Source of the DNA: Patagioenas fasciata
Taxonomy: Eukaryota > Chordata > Aves > Columbiformes > Columbidae
DNA: 64,000 nt
Reading direction: 5' to 3'
Assembly: GCF_037038585.1 (NCBI RefSeq)
Contig: NC_092526.1
Span: forward strand, 37,523,501-37,587,500
Below the pieces are notes generated by a model. That model was not told the origin of the DNA. It ran no database searches and was given only the letters and a program-made list of their open reading frames with translations. The translations under genes were made by a program, and so were the position numbers. Shown piece after piece: positions 1 through 11,225 of this stretch (positions are counted from its first letter, which is position 1; the number at the start of each line of letters is the position of its first letter).

Positions 1-245
1 TTCTTGTCTTTTTTCCTTTATATAGCAAACAGGATAGCCTTGGTTTTTAACGCGGGGAAGTCTTAACTGTAGGCATCAGAAGTCCAGCAGCATACTGTGG
101 CTTTGCGTCAATTATAGCTGCCCGTGTTTTCAGGAGTGTATGTTTTTCCTGATTTTTCTTTTAGGTATGTTAATGGATTGGTAATCTAAACCACTATGTA
201 TTAAATCCCTAGACTTGATGGCATTTTTTTCTGTGAATCTCTTAG

Positions 246-380
246 TTGGCTGGTATGACCTTGCCTTACGAGAACCTTGATCAAATACGGAAGCGTTTAG
301 AAGAAGTATCTCCTAATCTGGTCCGATACGATGATGTGGAAGAGGCTAACTACTTCAGCCAGGCAAATGAGTTGTCAAAG
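246..380 (+). CDS. NDUFS1: NDUFS1 third-last exon
   Basis: The exon starts after the acceptor AG at 244-245 and ends at the donor GTAAAC at 381. It encodes 45 whole codons from [13 protein letters not shown] to ANELSK. The following intron, 381-577, is only 197 bases and holds nothing but a pyrimidine tract before its acceptor. Confidence 0.95.
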
Positions 381-1065
381 GTAAACTAGGCCCAGAGTAT
401 CTGGGCATGATTTAGTGCTGGTATATAGCTTGATGCTTTTTAAAGACACGGGCCTTCTTCATATGTAGTACTACAAATATACTTGGACCTGCACTGAATG
501 CAGAATTGACTAAACAGATGCTTTGGTAACAAGTTCCTGTCATAAAGCTGACTTTTTTTTTTCCTTTCCTGTTGCAGTTAGTGAAGCAACAGCTTCTTGC
601 TGATCCTCTTGTTCCACCTCAGCTCACAATAAAAGACTTTTATATGACAGGTATGTGTAGTAGGGCCTTTCCATTCTGACATCAGCAACACATTTTACTT
701 GGCTTTACAGTAAGATTCTTACAGGCATTTAAAGCTTTCCACTAAGATATGTAGGATTTGGGTCTTTTGAAGAAACAAAATTTTCCAGTAAAATGCCTTT
801 GAATTTGCATAAAGCAGAGACTATTGAACTATATCTTCAACTAAGCATTTTTCTTTATCCTGTTTGTATGCAGTCCTATGCTAAATCTCTGTGTCTGTGT
901 ATAATTTTGAAAACGAACAGATAACTGACAAGTGTTTATTTGGGTTGTTCTGTTGTTGTTGTTGTTGTTTCAGATTCAATCAGTAGAGCATCCCAGACAA
1001 TGGCCAAGTGTGTGAAAGCTGTTGTGGAAGGCGCTCATGCAGTAGAAGAGCCAGCCAGCTGCTAG
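246..1065 (+). CDS. NDUFS1: NDUFS1 C-terminal coding part (last three exons)
   Basis: Three exons join to an open frame of 300 nt, giving the last 99 residues and a TAG stop. The translation contains [32 protein letters not shown] and [20 protein letters not shown], which I recognise as the C-terminus of NADH-ubiquinone oxidoreductase 75-kDa subunit. This is a nuclear-encoded core subunit of the electron-input module of mitochondrial complex I. Its iron-sulfur clusters lie in the N-terminal part, outside the window; the piece here is the tail of the molybdopterin-oxidoreductase-like domain. All junctions are GT-AG. The gene enters from the left and ends about 8 kb before the INO80D promoter on the same strand. 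Bases 1-245 are the upstream intron and show nothing else. Identity is very sure. Confidence 0.96.
578..650 (+). CDS. NDUFS1: NDUFS1 second-last exon
   Basis: The exon begins after TTGCAG at 572-577 with [10 protein letters not shown] and stops one base into the Asp codon of the MTD motif, before the donor GTATGT at 651. The next intron, 651-973, carries a short GTT repeat (about 952-969) next to its acceptor and no other feature. Confidence 0.95.
974..1065 (+). CDS. NDUFS1: NDUFS1 last coding exon
   Basis: The exon starts after TTTCAG with the rest of the Asp codon and reads [20 protein letters not shown], then HAVEEPASC and the TAG stop at 1063-1065. Human NDUFS1 as I recall it ends in a very similar EEPSIC, so the native C-terminus is intact. 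Confidence 0.95.
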
Positions 1066-1315
1066 AGCCTGATCACACTGCAGCCACCTCCATCCAACTA
1101 TTTGTTGCAGTTAACCGCCGAGACTGATATATTTTTTTTCCAAAACCTATTTGCTAGGCTGTTGTATTTTTCTTCATTCACATTTTCTTATGTTGAAATA
1201 GTCCTGTAATATTATAGGACTGTTGTGTCTGAGAGAACATGCAGCACGCAATGTTCTGTACCCAGAGGCGGAGTACATAATGATTGTACACAAATAAATT
1301 ATAATACTAACCAAC
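1066..1315 (+). other. NDUFS1: NDUFS1 3' UTR
   Basis: About 250 bases of AT-rich sequence follow the stop codon and end shortly after a canonical AATAAA. The exact cleavage point is inferred as 10-25 bases beyond the signal. Confidence 0.8.
1293..1298 (+). terminator. NDUFS1: NDUFS1 poly(A) signal AATAAA
   Basis: This is the first AATAAA after the stop codon, 228 bases downstream, so it is the likely main polyadenylation signal. Confidence 0.8.
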
Positions 1316-4300
1316 CGTTACCTATGTAATTCATACAGCTCACATTTCTTGCATGAAAAGAACTTGGTAAGCAACTCAGAGACAAGTCTACATGGCAAAA
1401 ATACTAGATTGTAACCTCTGTCCAGCATATCCAGGTATCCTAAGCACTGGCAAGAGTGTGAACGTGTTATTTATAATCCAGTTTTGGAGCAACTTGTCCC
1501 TCTTTTGAGTCAAAACACCACTGCTCTAGCAGAAACATAAAGATCTAAGAATAGCTTCTCTGTGCACTGATCTTTTTATAGCAAAGTGGGGGACGGGCTT
1601 GTGTGGGTTTTGTTGTTTTTTTTTAAAGCTTTAGTATTACTTTGGAACAGTGACTTTCTATTATGTTGGTTAATGTAAGTTTGTATATAATGTAGCTTTA
1701 GATTAATCCTTCCAGGAATCATATAAATGAGAACAGTATCATAAAGCCAACGCTTTCTTTAAAAAAAAATTAATTTTGCATGAGGAAATAATACTGAGTT
1801 GCATGAGAATGGTGCTCTTCTGGTGGTACAAAATGAAGACAACTATTTGCTTTATTCAAACATAATACTATGCATGTTAAGGAGACATCTGGAAATACTG
1901 CAGTGTATTTTTAATGTGGTAGTTCACAGGATTTCATAGTGTGTATGTCCACGTGTGTCCAAGTACAGCCCAAAAGCTTCCTGTTGTCCTTGTGGAATGC
2001 TGGGAGGATGCGGGATTCATGGCAGGGACGTAGCAAAAGAAGAATGTGTGTGAGAACATAAGCCAAAGCAAGGCAGTTGGTAGGTTTAAGAGCAAAGGGT
2101 GTAGCTGAATCCTGTATTCACTAAAACATTTGCTTCTCAGGTTCCTAGGATGAAAACCTTATTTTTTTTTCCTGAAAATCCACATTGTACAAACACAGAT
2201 GAATCGTTTCAGCTGTGGAACAAGTCAGTTATCACTTCTTCAACATTTATAAAGGTTCAGAAGCTTTAGCAAAGGACACTTTTTGCCTGAAGTATTACAG
2301 CATTATTTAACTCTGGGAGCTCTGGCACACATTACTTTTTATATTTCTGAAAGCTCTGCATCCTTCAGTTAGTGTATATAGAAGATCCTTATTTCCATTC
2401 AAAAAGTCCTTATCTTGAAAGACAAAAGGACAACTCCATGTGCTGTCTGTCCTGCTTTTACCCTCTTCCCCACCTAACTAGAACTTTTCAGCCAAACTTG
2501 ATAATAACAACAAAGCTCTCTACAAATGTGACTGTTGGAAACTACATGGTAAAGAGCAATCTATGTTAGCATTCTCACCAAGTTTATGGTGTAGCCCTTC
2601 CCCTATCTCTTCTGTTTGTTCTGGTGGCTGGACAGTCAGTGCTCAAGTGTACTTTTGCCCAGATAGCGATAAAAGGGGAGTCGTGGTCTGCAAAAGAAAG
2701 GAGGTGATGTAACCTCGGCAAAGCATCAGAACAGAAATCTACAGAAACAGGGCTATTCACACAACTTATTTCTGTTTATTTAAAAAAATAAGTTAACAAT
2801 TAGTGCTGCTACTTGGTGGTTCTGAAGCTGTGACCTCAGATTAAAGCAGAACATTATGGGAAGAAGGCAGTGAAGAGCTGGGATGATGGGAGATGGATGT
2901 GCTCCAAGTATTGTTCTTGACTGTGAAGTACAGAGTAGGTGATACATGGCCTGAGCAGTCAGTTCTGCTGCTGCAGGAGCCTCCAAATGCAATGTTGGCG
3001 GCTGCAGGGAGCTGGGCAGGGGATTGATTGTACTTCACTTTAAAGCAGCGAAGACCAGAGTGGAGGGAGATTTAATTCCCCAGATGCAGCCCTACTACCA
3101 CCTGGTGGTCAACTGGCAGAATTTCTCACTGGCTGCATCACCAGTTACGGTCCAGTGACCTTCATCTCACTGCTTATTTACACTGCTGCCTGCACTAATA
3201 GCATGAGAAAGACCAGGTATGTGTCTGGGAGAGAGATGGATGGGTTTAGTTATTACATATCCTCGCAATGCAGCACTGCGTGAACATTAACTCTTACATG
3301 TGAGCATTTAACCCCAATGTGGCTTAGATCAAACCTTTCCTTCATGTAGTCTTGTCTTCAGCAGAAGGCTGTGGGGAGTGGAGAAGGAAAGGGGTGAGTT
3401 AATTCAAGGTAAAGCCCTACTAAACACTTATATTTTCAAGCCAGGTTAACACCAGCAGTCAGAATAAGGAGAAATAAACTTTATCAAAATACCACAGGCA
3501 GATTTAAGCATCTCAGTGTAAAGCTGTGATTTTAAAACAAGCAAAAAACCGTTTTTTTAATAAAACCCCTGTTCAACAGCCACCTTTCTGGAAGTACCAG
3601 CATCCCATGGGTACATCCCTGCTGTTCCAGGGGAGACTGCTTTAAACCCTGGCCAATTCAGAGAGCTGCTTCAGTAAAAAGAAACCAGACAGTGTGGTCC
3701 CAAATGGAAGTCAAGTCAAACTGAGGTATGCTCTCAGCAAGATTTGAAACAGCCACCAGAACTAGGGCATTCCTAAAAATAGTTGTAGCTGTCTTTTTTT
3801 AATGTCTTTTGAAGCATGACCCAAGGCAGAAAAGGAAGTGGCTGTAGCATTTCCCCAGGAAGTAAAATATTTGGGATGGATGCTTCTCTGAGGCTGACAG
3901 ATTCTTGCAAGACAGTGGCTACAATCTGCTTGGGGATGTGCTGTACATTACTGTTGAAGCTGATAGAAAATAAGCTCAGATTCATAGAACCAAAGAAAAA
4001 GCAGAGCAGCAGCCTGGTATCAATCTAATTCTAAGCAGAAAAGGGAATAAAACCTCATCTCCATCCCTGTCCTCACACACCTGCTGCTCAAAAAACCACT
4101 CTAAGCCAAAACATCCTCTCCCCAAACAAGACAGTCTCTTCATAATGATTTTTTGTGTTGTCCTTCGAATAAGCAGTTAGTTGAAATAACCTTCAGTGAT
4201 GATGACTTGATTGTCACTACCATCATGGAGAAAAAAGTAGCAATAACTCAGCACCTAAAAATTCAGGACCACACTGACAAGTGAAGTAAGCTTTTCATCA

Positions 4301-7300
4301 TGTTATATGGGATAAGTTCTCCCAAAGTTAACTGAGAAGTTGTCTTGCTCAAGAAGCAGTTTTTAAATTCCTATTTTAAAAACTTAAATAACCTATTATT
4401 CATCTATCAATAGATATTAACAGATAATTATTATTAGTCATAAAATGTCAAATGGGCACAGGGAATGAAATACTGAAGTTTGCAGAGAATCACAAGGAAA
4501 ACTTTTATTCAGAAAGAAACACTGAACCCTTTGCTGTGTGTAGGGGTTTATACCAGTCATGGTCTTCTCCATCACATAAGGTTTCACCCAAAAGACATTT
4601 TACAGTAATAAATATTGGCTGAATATGATGTCAGCAACATGTCCCAAAGTACCTGAGTATCCCCTACTGAGACTGAGGCCTCTTTGTGTAGTAAGACTTA
4701 ACAGCTGGTAGAGACATCTCTTCACTCTGATGCTAATACTGAATTTTTAATATACTTAAATAATACTACCAATCAATAATTTTATTTCTTGTCACCTTCT
4801 GGACACCTCTGCCTATGTTTGCAGTGGATCAGAGATTAGAATCATGCATCCAAAGGAAATGTACTAAGAGCAAAAAGCTTCGTGTATAACAAATAACTTT
4901 CAAAATTCACAGGAATCTCACGACCCTGGGCACTAATTAAGACTCATGCTTTGGTGTTAGCTCAACTCCAACTATTTTTGAAAGATTCTGTCCTGTATGC
5001 TTTTCATTTCTGAATTATCCATCGCAGGATATTCCACACCTTAAGCATCTTACACTGGCTGCTCACAGAAGACTGAGCTCACTGATTTGGTCCAGAGTGG
5101 GAATCCTCATCTTTCCAATTTGCAGTGATGACCAAAACCCACTCAAACCTGAATGCAGAATGAAGTAGCAATAGACAGAAGCAGACCATAAAAATACAAC
5201 AGTATACTTTGAATTAACAGTGGGCTTCCCAGTAAAATGGGAAGCTAAATAGCTAAAGAAATCTCCACAGATGCCCATCATGTACGCTGGACAACCTTCC
5301 CACAATTAATAGTCTTATTATTTTCTTTTTGCTGAGCTTTAGGAAGACAATACCATTTATTTCAAGGAGATTAAAATACACATTGATAATGAAGAACAGA
5401 TTAGTTAAGACTTAGTTAATTACTATTTTCAGTACAGTTTGCTATCAATTAATTATATTATCATGCAATAGCGAGCACACGTCTACTCCCAATTGGTTAA
5501 ATACTTCTGCAACTACACTACCGAAATCCACATCAAAATTCCCGTTGCTCCAGAAAGGTTTAATGAAGCCCCTAACGCCCAGGAAAACGAGGCCAATCAT
5601 CTCTACTTTGTATTGCTCCGCTCGCATTGATGACTTTAAACGAAGTAAAGCAAAGTTACTCTGTTCTACTTATGGTTTGTCCTCTACTTTTAGCTGTCTC
5701 CACTAAAACATGGGTTTGATGGAGTTTAGCAGGTGAATTTATGCCATAACTTGGGTGTATTTAATAAAGAAAAGTCCCCAGATGGTAGACAATGTTTTCA
5801 GTATTGGGACTCCGAGGTTTGGAAAAGTGGCAAAAAGCATGTTGGTTATCAAACACATACTACAGCAGCAGACAGGGGAGCTCAAGTTCAGACAACCACT
5901 GCAATAAAATTTCCATGTTAAAGAATTGCTGAAAAATAAGAATAAGCATTTTTCAGTAATACTGTTAGGCTGGGCTTTAATGCTTAGCTTGACCCCAGAA
6001 CTTACCACAATTAAATGAACCAATACCACGTAAAGCTGCTGCTCAAGGCACTGCTTAGAAGAATACGTCTAATCATAATTTTGGTTTTTATTTTATGTCA
6101 CTGCATCTGTCTCACTACTAATACCAGTAAGACACATCAGCACTGCTCTGCTCTATCAAAATTATGCATTTCCCAACTTAAAGAGTCTTGTCCATAAGAT
6201 TAAAAATAATTTTTTTTTCATATTTCTTTTAATTTCACATTACTAAAGTTAGCAGACTTCGCTCCTTTAGGGTGTTACTGCGTAACGTTCTGTTGTCAGC
6301 AAAACAATTCAAATAGTATTTCCAATTTTCAGTAAGTTACTAAAAAAGAGAATCCTTTTAATCCTCTCAGGTAAATAAGCAGTTTTGTTAAATAAATTTC
6401 TCCATCCATAACACACAGATTTTACTTTCTCTGTTGAATTATTACACAACAGTCCATATAACTAAGATCTAGTTATTTTTTTCCTCTTTGTCCTCCTTTT
6501 TTTTTTTTTTGTAAAAGAAACTAAAAATATCCCATTTCAGTTTTTGTGTTCCAGTCTAGATTTAAAATCTTCCCTCAGCGTTAAACTTCTGGCTTCGCAA
6601 TTAACACATATCAAACAAATCACAGGATGTCACCAAAATGTGTAATACTACTATGGTGCGTGTTTAAATTTAGGCATGCAAGTAATCCGATTAAAGTCGG
6701 TATCTGCAAAGCCAAGCACATAAGCCAAAGAAAGGGTTTAATATTGTTCCTGTGTTCAGGTTCTCAAGTGCTTTCAGAGCCATTTTGTTAACATGTTGGA
6801 TCATCTGCATCCCATTTAAAAAAATACTAAGTTACCCCTCAGTGTGCTGCACAGACGTACAAGAACACCAGAGAAACGCTCTGTTGTTCATGGAACGCCT
6901 CTCTTCCTAAAACACTAAAAATGCCTTCATAATGCAGTAAAAAGAACTAAATTGAATTATAGTTGAATTATACTGAGCTACTGAATTACAGGCAAAAGTG
7001 GCAATGGTCTCATTTAATACAACACTGGATACAAGAAATCACTTAGCGCAGAAACTTGAGTTTGCAACTCTAGCAAAGCCCTGTGGACTCGGTAACGAGC
7101 TCTACACAAGTACTGAATAATTCCTCAGACACTTCCGAATCAAGAACTTGCAAACCCAAGGTCTGAGAATTTGGTCCTTTATTTATTTAGAATAAAAGAA
7201 ATGGAAATATTAGTTTATGCTGCATTTGTTGAATTTCTGAATCCACTGATTTCAATAAATTAAATAATTTCAAAAGGGTTTTTTAAAATCATCCTACCTA

Positions 7301-9059
7301 TGACCAACATTTGTAATCCTTGTCATTCCTGTAATTAATTTTAGATATAGAATATAAGAGTATTCTTTATAAAAAAGTCTTACAAAAAGAATCATTATAC
7401 TTCACGCTCCAAAGCCCACAATGACTGGTGAGGTAATGAAGTACCCTAATTATTGCATTACTTCTGAACAAAATACAAAATCTTTTCAAATACGATATAG
7501 GAGGAACATATTTTATTTTTTCTAATATCAGAGCAGAATAATGCATTTAATGGATTAATAATCTGATACAAGAAAACACCTCCTATGCAATAACTCCACA
7601 GAATACAACACTCTGGATTATTAAAATGTACTAGGTAGACTAACCATAATTAAAAAAAAATCCTGCTGAACAAAAAACATGCAGTTTGACGCAAAGACCA
7701 GCTGACTTTTAACTATACTTTAATTCAAACTAATTTACATAAATGAAACCCCCATTATAAACACAAACTACGCTCACTAGACTAGGTAGGCAAGCTCAGA
7801 AAATGTGTTTTGAAAAGGGAATGTCTCTAAATTCAGGATTTTTTTTTTTAAGGTTACAGCAACTGAGCTAAACCAACACATTTTAGATTTGACAGAGGAA
7901 GGGGAGAGACTGATAACACCCTCAGTAACTCAACACCTGCATTCATCTGACTGCACTTCAAGTAGCCTATACCACTTGAATAATTTTTACAACAGAAAAA
8001 ACTTAAATACTTTAATGCATAGCTCATTAGTTTCCTAATGATTTCCTCTTCCTTCAGGACAAATAAAAAGGCCTCTTTGCAGTTCATCTCTCATCCTGCT
8101 GCAAGAAACATTATCACAGGTCTGCTGAATACAGTGATCAGTGTCTTCACCTATAGATACACCGTAGCACATCACATTGTTTTGACAGCACTTCATATAT
8201 ATTTTTACAGGCCATTAAAAACATCCGCAACAAAGAAAAACACAATGCCTATTTTATATTACAAGATACAGTAGTATAAATTAATAGCATTTCTTAACTC
8301 TGTAAAGAAGCCAGGAATAACAGTATTCATAAATACAACAAACAAAGGTCCCCGAATCACAACAGTAACTTAAAAATAACCAAAACAGATTTTAGAAGGC
8401 TGCAAAGTGCTTTGAAAACATTAAAACCAAAACTCGACTATTGCCTCCAAATTTCTTGCCATAAGCTTTACTTTTTCACATCCCATCCTGAGAGGCAGAC
8501 AAGGCTAAATTTATGACAGATTAGCAGAATTTCTCAGATATATATCATGGGTTCCACCCCTATGCATTAAATCCCCCATAGCTTCTCTACATGGCATACT
8601 CTAGGAAAAAAAAAAAAAATATATATGTATATATAGTTGTTTTTTTCCTACCTGTACATCCAGTTTTATTTACGAAGTCTTGAGAGGGAGAAAGACATGA
8701 TGGTGCAGTCACAGCAACCTATCCCACATCAATCTCAGCTGTTCGACGGAGAGTACAAGTACCAAAAAAAGTTACACTTACTTTCACAATTACGCGTTAA
8801 TTTTTAGAGCTATTACACAACAACAAAAAAGTTACCAACTTTAAAATTGTATGAAAAAAATCCGATTTTTAAATTTTTAAATAAAAAGAAAGCTACTAAA
8901 AAAAAAAATCTATTTTTACCGTACCTCCTTTATTTTTTTTTTTCCCCCAGAAAGCTGGTCTTAACGGGTTATAAAGAAAATTAGTTCTTCAGCCACACTC
9001 CTTTGCGTTTCATTTTTATTTAAAATAAAAATCACATAAATTATTAAAAAAAAAAAAAT
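1316..9059. other. Intergenic spacer NDUFS1-INO80D
   Basis: AT-rich DNA with no coding exon I can support: the open frames on both strands are under 100 codons and resemble no family I know. I see no tRNA-like or CR1-like sequence. Low-complexity spots include a T run near 6499-6511 and an A run followed by TA-repeat at 8606-8635. From 8.8 kb the sequence becomes dense in A and T runs and then passes abruptly to the INO80D promoter. If NDUFS1 used a more distal poly(A) site, part of this would be extra 3' UTR. Confidence 0.6.
8606..8635. repeat. A-run followed by TA-rich microsatellite
   Basis: Fourteen A residues (8606-8619) run into alternating TA with one TG step. This is simple low-complexity sequence upstream of the INO80D promoter. 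Confidence 0.85.
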
Positions 9060-9129
9060 TGGTTTTGGCCGTTTGGCTCCCTCCTCCAAATTGACACTTT
9101 ATAAAAACCTTCTGTACTTTTTTTCCCCC

Positions 9130-9549
9130 TCCCTCTTTCCCTCTCTACTACCTCCAAGATGGTAGGAAAGTTGTTGTTTTGGAGGGCAGAGGAGCCGCTC
9201 TGATGTTATGTACTCTCAGTGCCTGTAGTGGTGCTGTAGGAGGCTGCTGGCTCTCTTCTTGAGCAGCCCCAGCAGCCCTGCCTTCTTTGCTGGAGAATAT
9301 ATTCAGGGATTCCCCTTAATAATCACCTACCCTCTGAGCACTTTGTAGTTTTAAAATAATAAAGAGCCCCCAAAGCTTCTTTCCCTACAAAAAGCAGGAT
9401 CTTCTCAGAGCCAGGGGGGCAGCAGCTTCTCAGCACAGAGCCCGAGCCCATTCCCAGTCCCTCTGCTGGGGAGGAAACTCTGATCTGTCAGCCCAACAGA
9501 GGGAAAGGGGGGAGAGGAGAGAGAGGAGAAAAAAAAAGCAGCTGGAAAG
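9130..9549 (+). other. INO80D: INO80D non-coding first exon (5' UTR)
   Basis: The right end is set by the strong donor GGAAAG/GTAAGC at 9549/9550. The left end is inferred from the TATA-like box at 9100 and the pyrimidine tract. The leader carries three upstream ATGs (9159, 9203, 9208), all with short open frames and none in frame with the protein. Downstream of 9262 the exon has no further ATG up to the donor. No coding continuity with the exon at 18259 is possible, so the exon is untranslated apart from these uORFs. Confidence 0.6.
9159..9262 (+). promoter_or_regulatory. INO80D: Chain of upstream ORFs in INO80D exon 1
   Basis: uORF A runs 9159-9203 (14 residues plus stop) and its TGA overlaps the ATG of uORF B by one base (TGATG). 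uORF B runs 9203-9262 (19 residues plus stop). A third, uORF C, runs 9208-9228 in another frame. Their use depends on the real transcription start, which I can only infer. Confidence 0.45.
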
Positions 9550-9816
9550 GTAAGCCAGGCCCGGCCTGCATCCCCGGGCTCGCGTAGCGCGGCAGGCGGT
9601 GCGAAGGGTGCAGGGCGGGCGGGGAAGGGGGCTACGCGAGGCCGGGGATCGGCCGGGGCGGTGTAGGCCGCAGCGGGGGGTGAGGGGAGTTGGGGGGGTT
9701 TTTGAAGCTTTCGGGCGCCGAGACGAGTGCCGAAGGGGTTGAGACGGTGGCCGGAGCCCAGCGGGAGGGTCGGGGTGCGGCGTCGCGGCGCCTTTGCCCG
9801 GGAGGTGAAGGACGGC

Positions 9817-9839
9817 GGGGGAGAACGGGGGCGGGGGGG
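9817..9839 (+). other. G-quadruplex motif in CpG island
   Basis: G runs of 5, 5 and 7 are separated by 5 and 1 bases; the 7-run can supply two G-triplets, so four G-tracts are available within 23 bases. Confidence 0.6.
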
Positions 9840-10261
9840 CGCTAGGCCTCAGCGCGGCGCGGCCCGGCAGCTCCGCTCCCCGCCCCGCCGGGCCCCCCGC
9901 GCCGGGCCCCGGGCCCAAAGCGGGCCGAGCCCCGCCGCCGCCGGAGCTTGGCGGCTGGGGGGAGGCGGCGGGGGCGCCTCGACCGGGACCGCTCCCCCCG
10001 CTCCCCCCACCCCGGCGGGGCGAGGAGGGCCGCGGGCTGGAGGGGGGAACTGGGGGCGGCATTAATTTGCCGAAATGACTTTTAATGAGCGGCGGTGGTT
10101 GGGGGGGCCGGGGGGACACCCTGTCCCCCAGCCCGGTCCGGGGCCGCCGCGGCGGAGGCGGTGCCGGTCCCGCGGGGCGTGCGGGGCCGCGGCCTGGAAA
10201 GTTTGGCGGCTTTTTTAGGGGGCTCCTTCCCCCGCGCCGCCGCCGCGCTCCCTGCGGCCCT

Positions 10262-10291
10262 GGGGATGGGGCCGGGGGGGGGTGTTCGGGG
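10262..10291 (+). other. Strong G-quadruplex motif in CpG island
   Basis: Four G runs of 4, 4, 9 and 4 are separated by loops of 2, 2 and 5 bases. This meets the classical four-tract rule, on the coding strand at the start of intron 1. Confidence 0.7.
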
Positions 10292-11094
10292 CGCCCCGAG
10301 GCGCAGCCGCGGGTCCTCCGGCCCGGTGTCCCCCGCCCGGTGTCCCCCCTCGGCCGGGCCGGCGGCGGGGGGTGATTCGCCTCACAACTTTTAGGAGGGG
10401 GTGGAGGGGCGGTTTGGGGAGGCCCGTCAGGGTTGCCCTCCCCACCCTGTGAGCTGGCGGCACGTTGCGGGGGTCCCGGCCCCCGAAGCTGGGGGTGAGG
10501 GAAGGGAGCGAGGGGCTGGCTCGGCCTCGCACCCCGCCATGTGCCGGGGTCCTTCAGCCGCCCCCGCTGTCCCCGGTTGGCACCAGCGGGACAGGGGCAG
10601 TAGCAGCCCCCAAACAGCCAGGGGACTGGGCTTGTCCCTCTGTCCTGTCCCTGCCGGGGGACCCTGGGTGTCCCTGCAAGCCCACTGGGACAGGGGGGGT
10701 CTCTGTGAGGTGCCACTTCCCCCCCAGAACTGAAAATGAAAGGATGCTTGTTTTCCAGGGATAAAGAACGTCTGGTAGTTGTGAAGTGAGTCCAGTGGAA
10801 ACCCCACCAACGCGCTTCACCCTGCACAGGTGAAGTAGCTCTGGTTTCTAAGGTGGGAGGTGTCTAGTTTTGGTCAAGTGTTCCTTAATGTGTCTTTTAG
10901 CTCAAAATGCTAATATCTTTGTACAAGTAACCTCAAATGAATTTTGGAAATGACAGTAATGCTTACCTTAAAGCCTTCTATTATGCCATATGATTAAAAT
11001 ATGTAGACCTATAGTTAGTTCTAACTTTGTTACTTAACAACATACAATGAAGGTTTTATTTTAAGGCTGTTCTCAGTTTTTGAGGCAAACTCAG

Positions 11095-11225
11095 GGCAAC
11101 GCATCATTCACCCGTAGTTGAACGTGGGCACCCCTGGCAGTATTTCGCGCTAAGGCTTTACCAGCTGGGTATCGCTGCGGATTGATGGGCCGGAGCGCTC
11201 CTGTTCGGTATGAAGCTATCACATA
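11095..11225. other. CpG-dense patch within intron 1
   Basis: About eleven CpG dinucleotides occur in some 130 bases inside a CpG-poor AT-rich intron. A perfect 10-bp palindrome GGAGCGCTCC lies at 11192-11201. No coding or repeat identity was recognised; it may be an enhancer or other element protected from methylation decay. Confidence 0.5.

Larger units (their letters stand above)
9060..10760 (+). promoter_or_regulatory. INO80D: INO80D promoter and CpG island
   Basis: The base composition changes sharply from AT-rich to very G+C- and CpG-rich between about 9.55 and 10.75 kb. Just upstream lies a TATA-like TATAAAAA at 9100-9107, a pyrimidine tract at 9116-9155 suited to an initiator, and a YY1-like CAAGATGG at 9155-9162. 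A splice donor follows at 9550. The island itself is therefore mostly the start of intron 1, with GGGCGG Sp1-type boxes near 9615 and several G-quadruplex motifs. The transcription start is inferred near 9130, not proven. The long open frames in the island (one of 465 codons on the minus strand) are composition artefacts. Confidence 0.8.

Noticed and set aside
9727-10764. Plus-strand open frames of about 100 codons in the CpG island
   Set aside because: They lie in intron 1 after a strong donor, are Gly/Arg/Pro-rich, and have no splice continuity with INO80D.
9430-10827. 465-codon open frame on the minus strand across the CpG island
   Set aside because: The translation is Pro/Arg/Gly low-complexity typical of GC-rich DNA, without domain resemblance. 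Several other frames are open there on both strands for the same reason.
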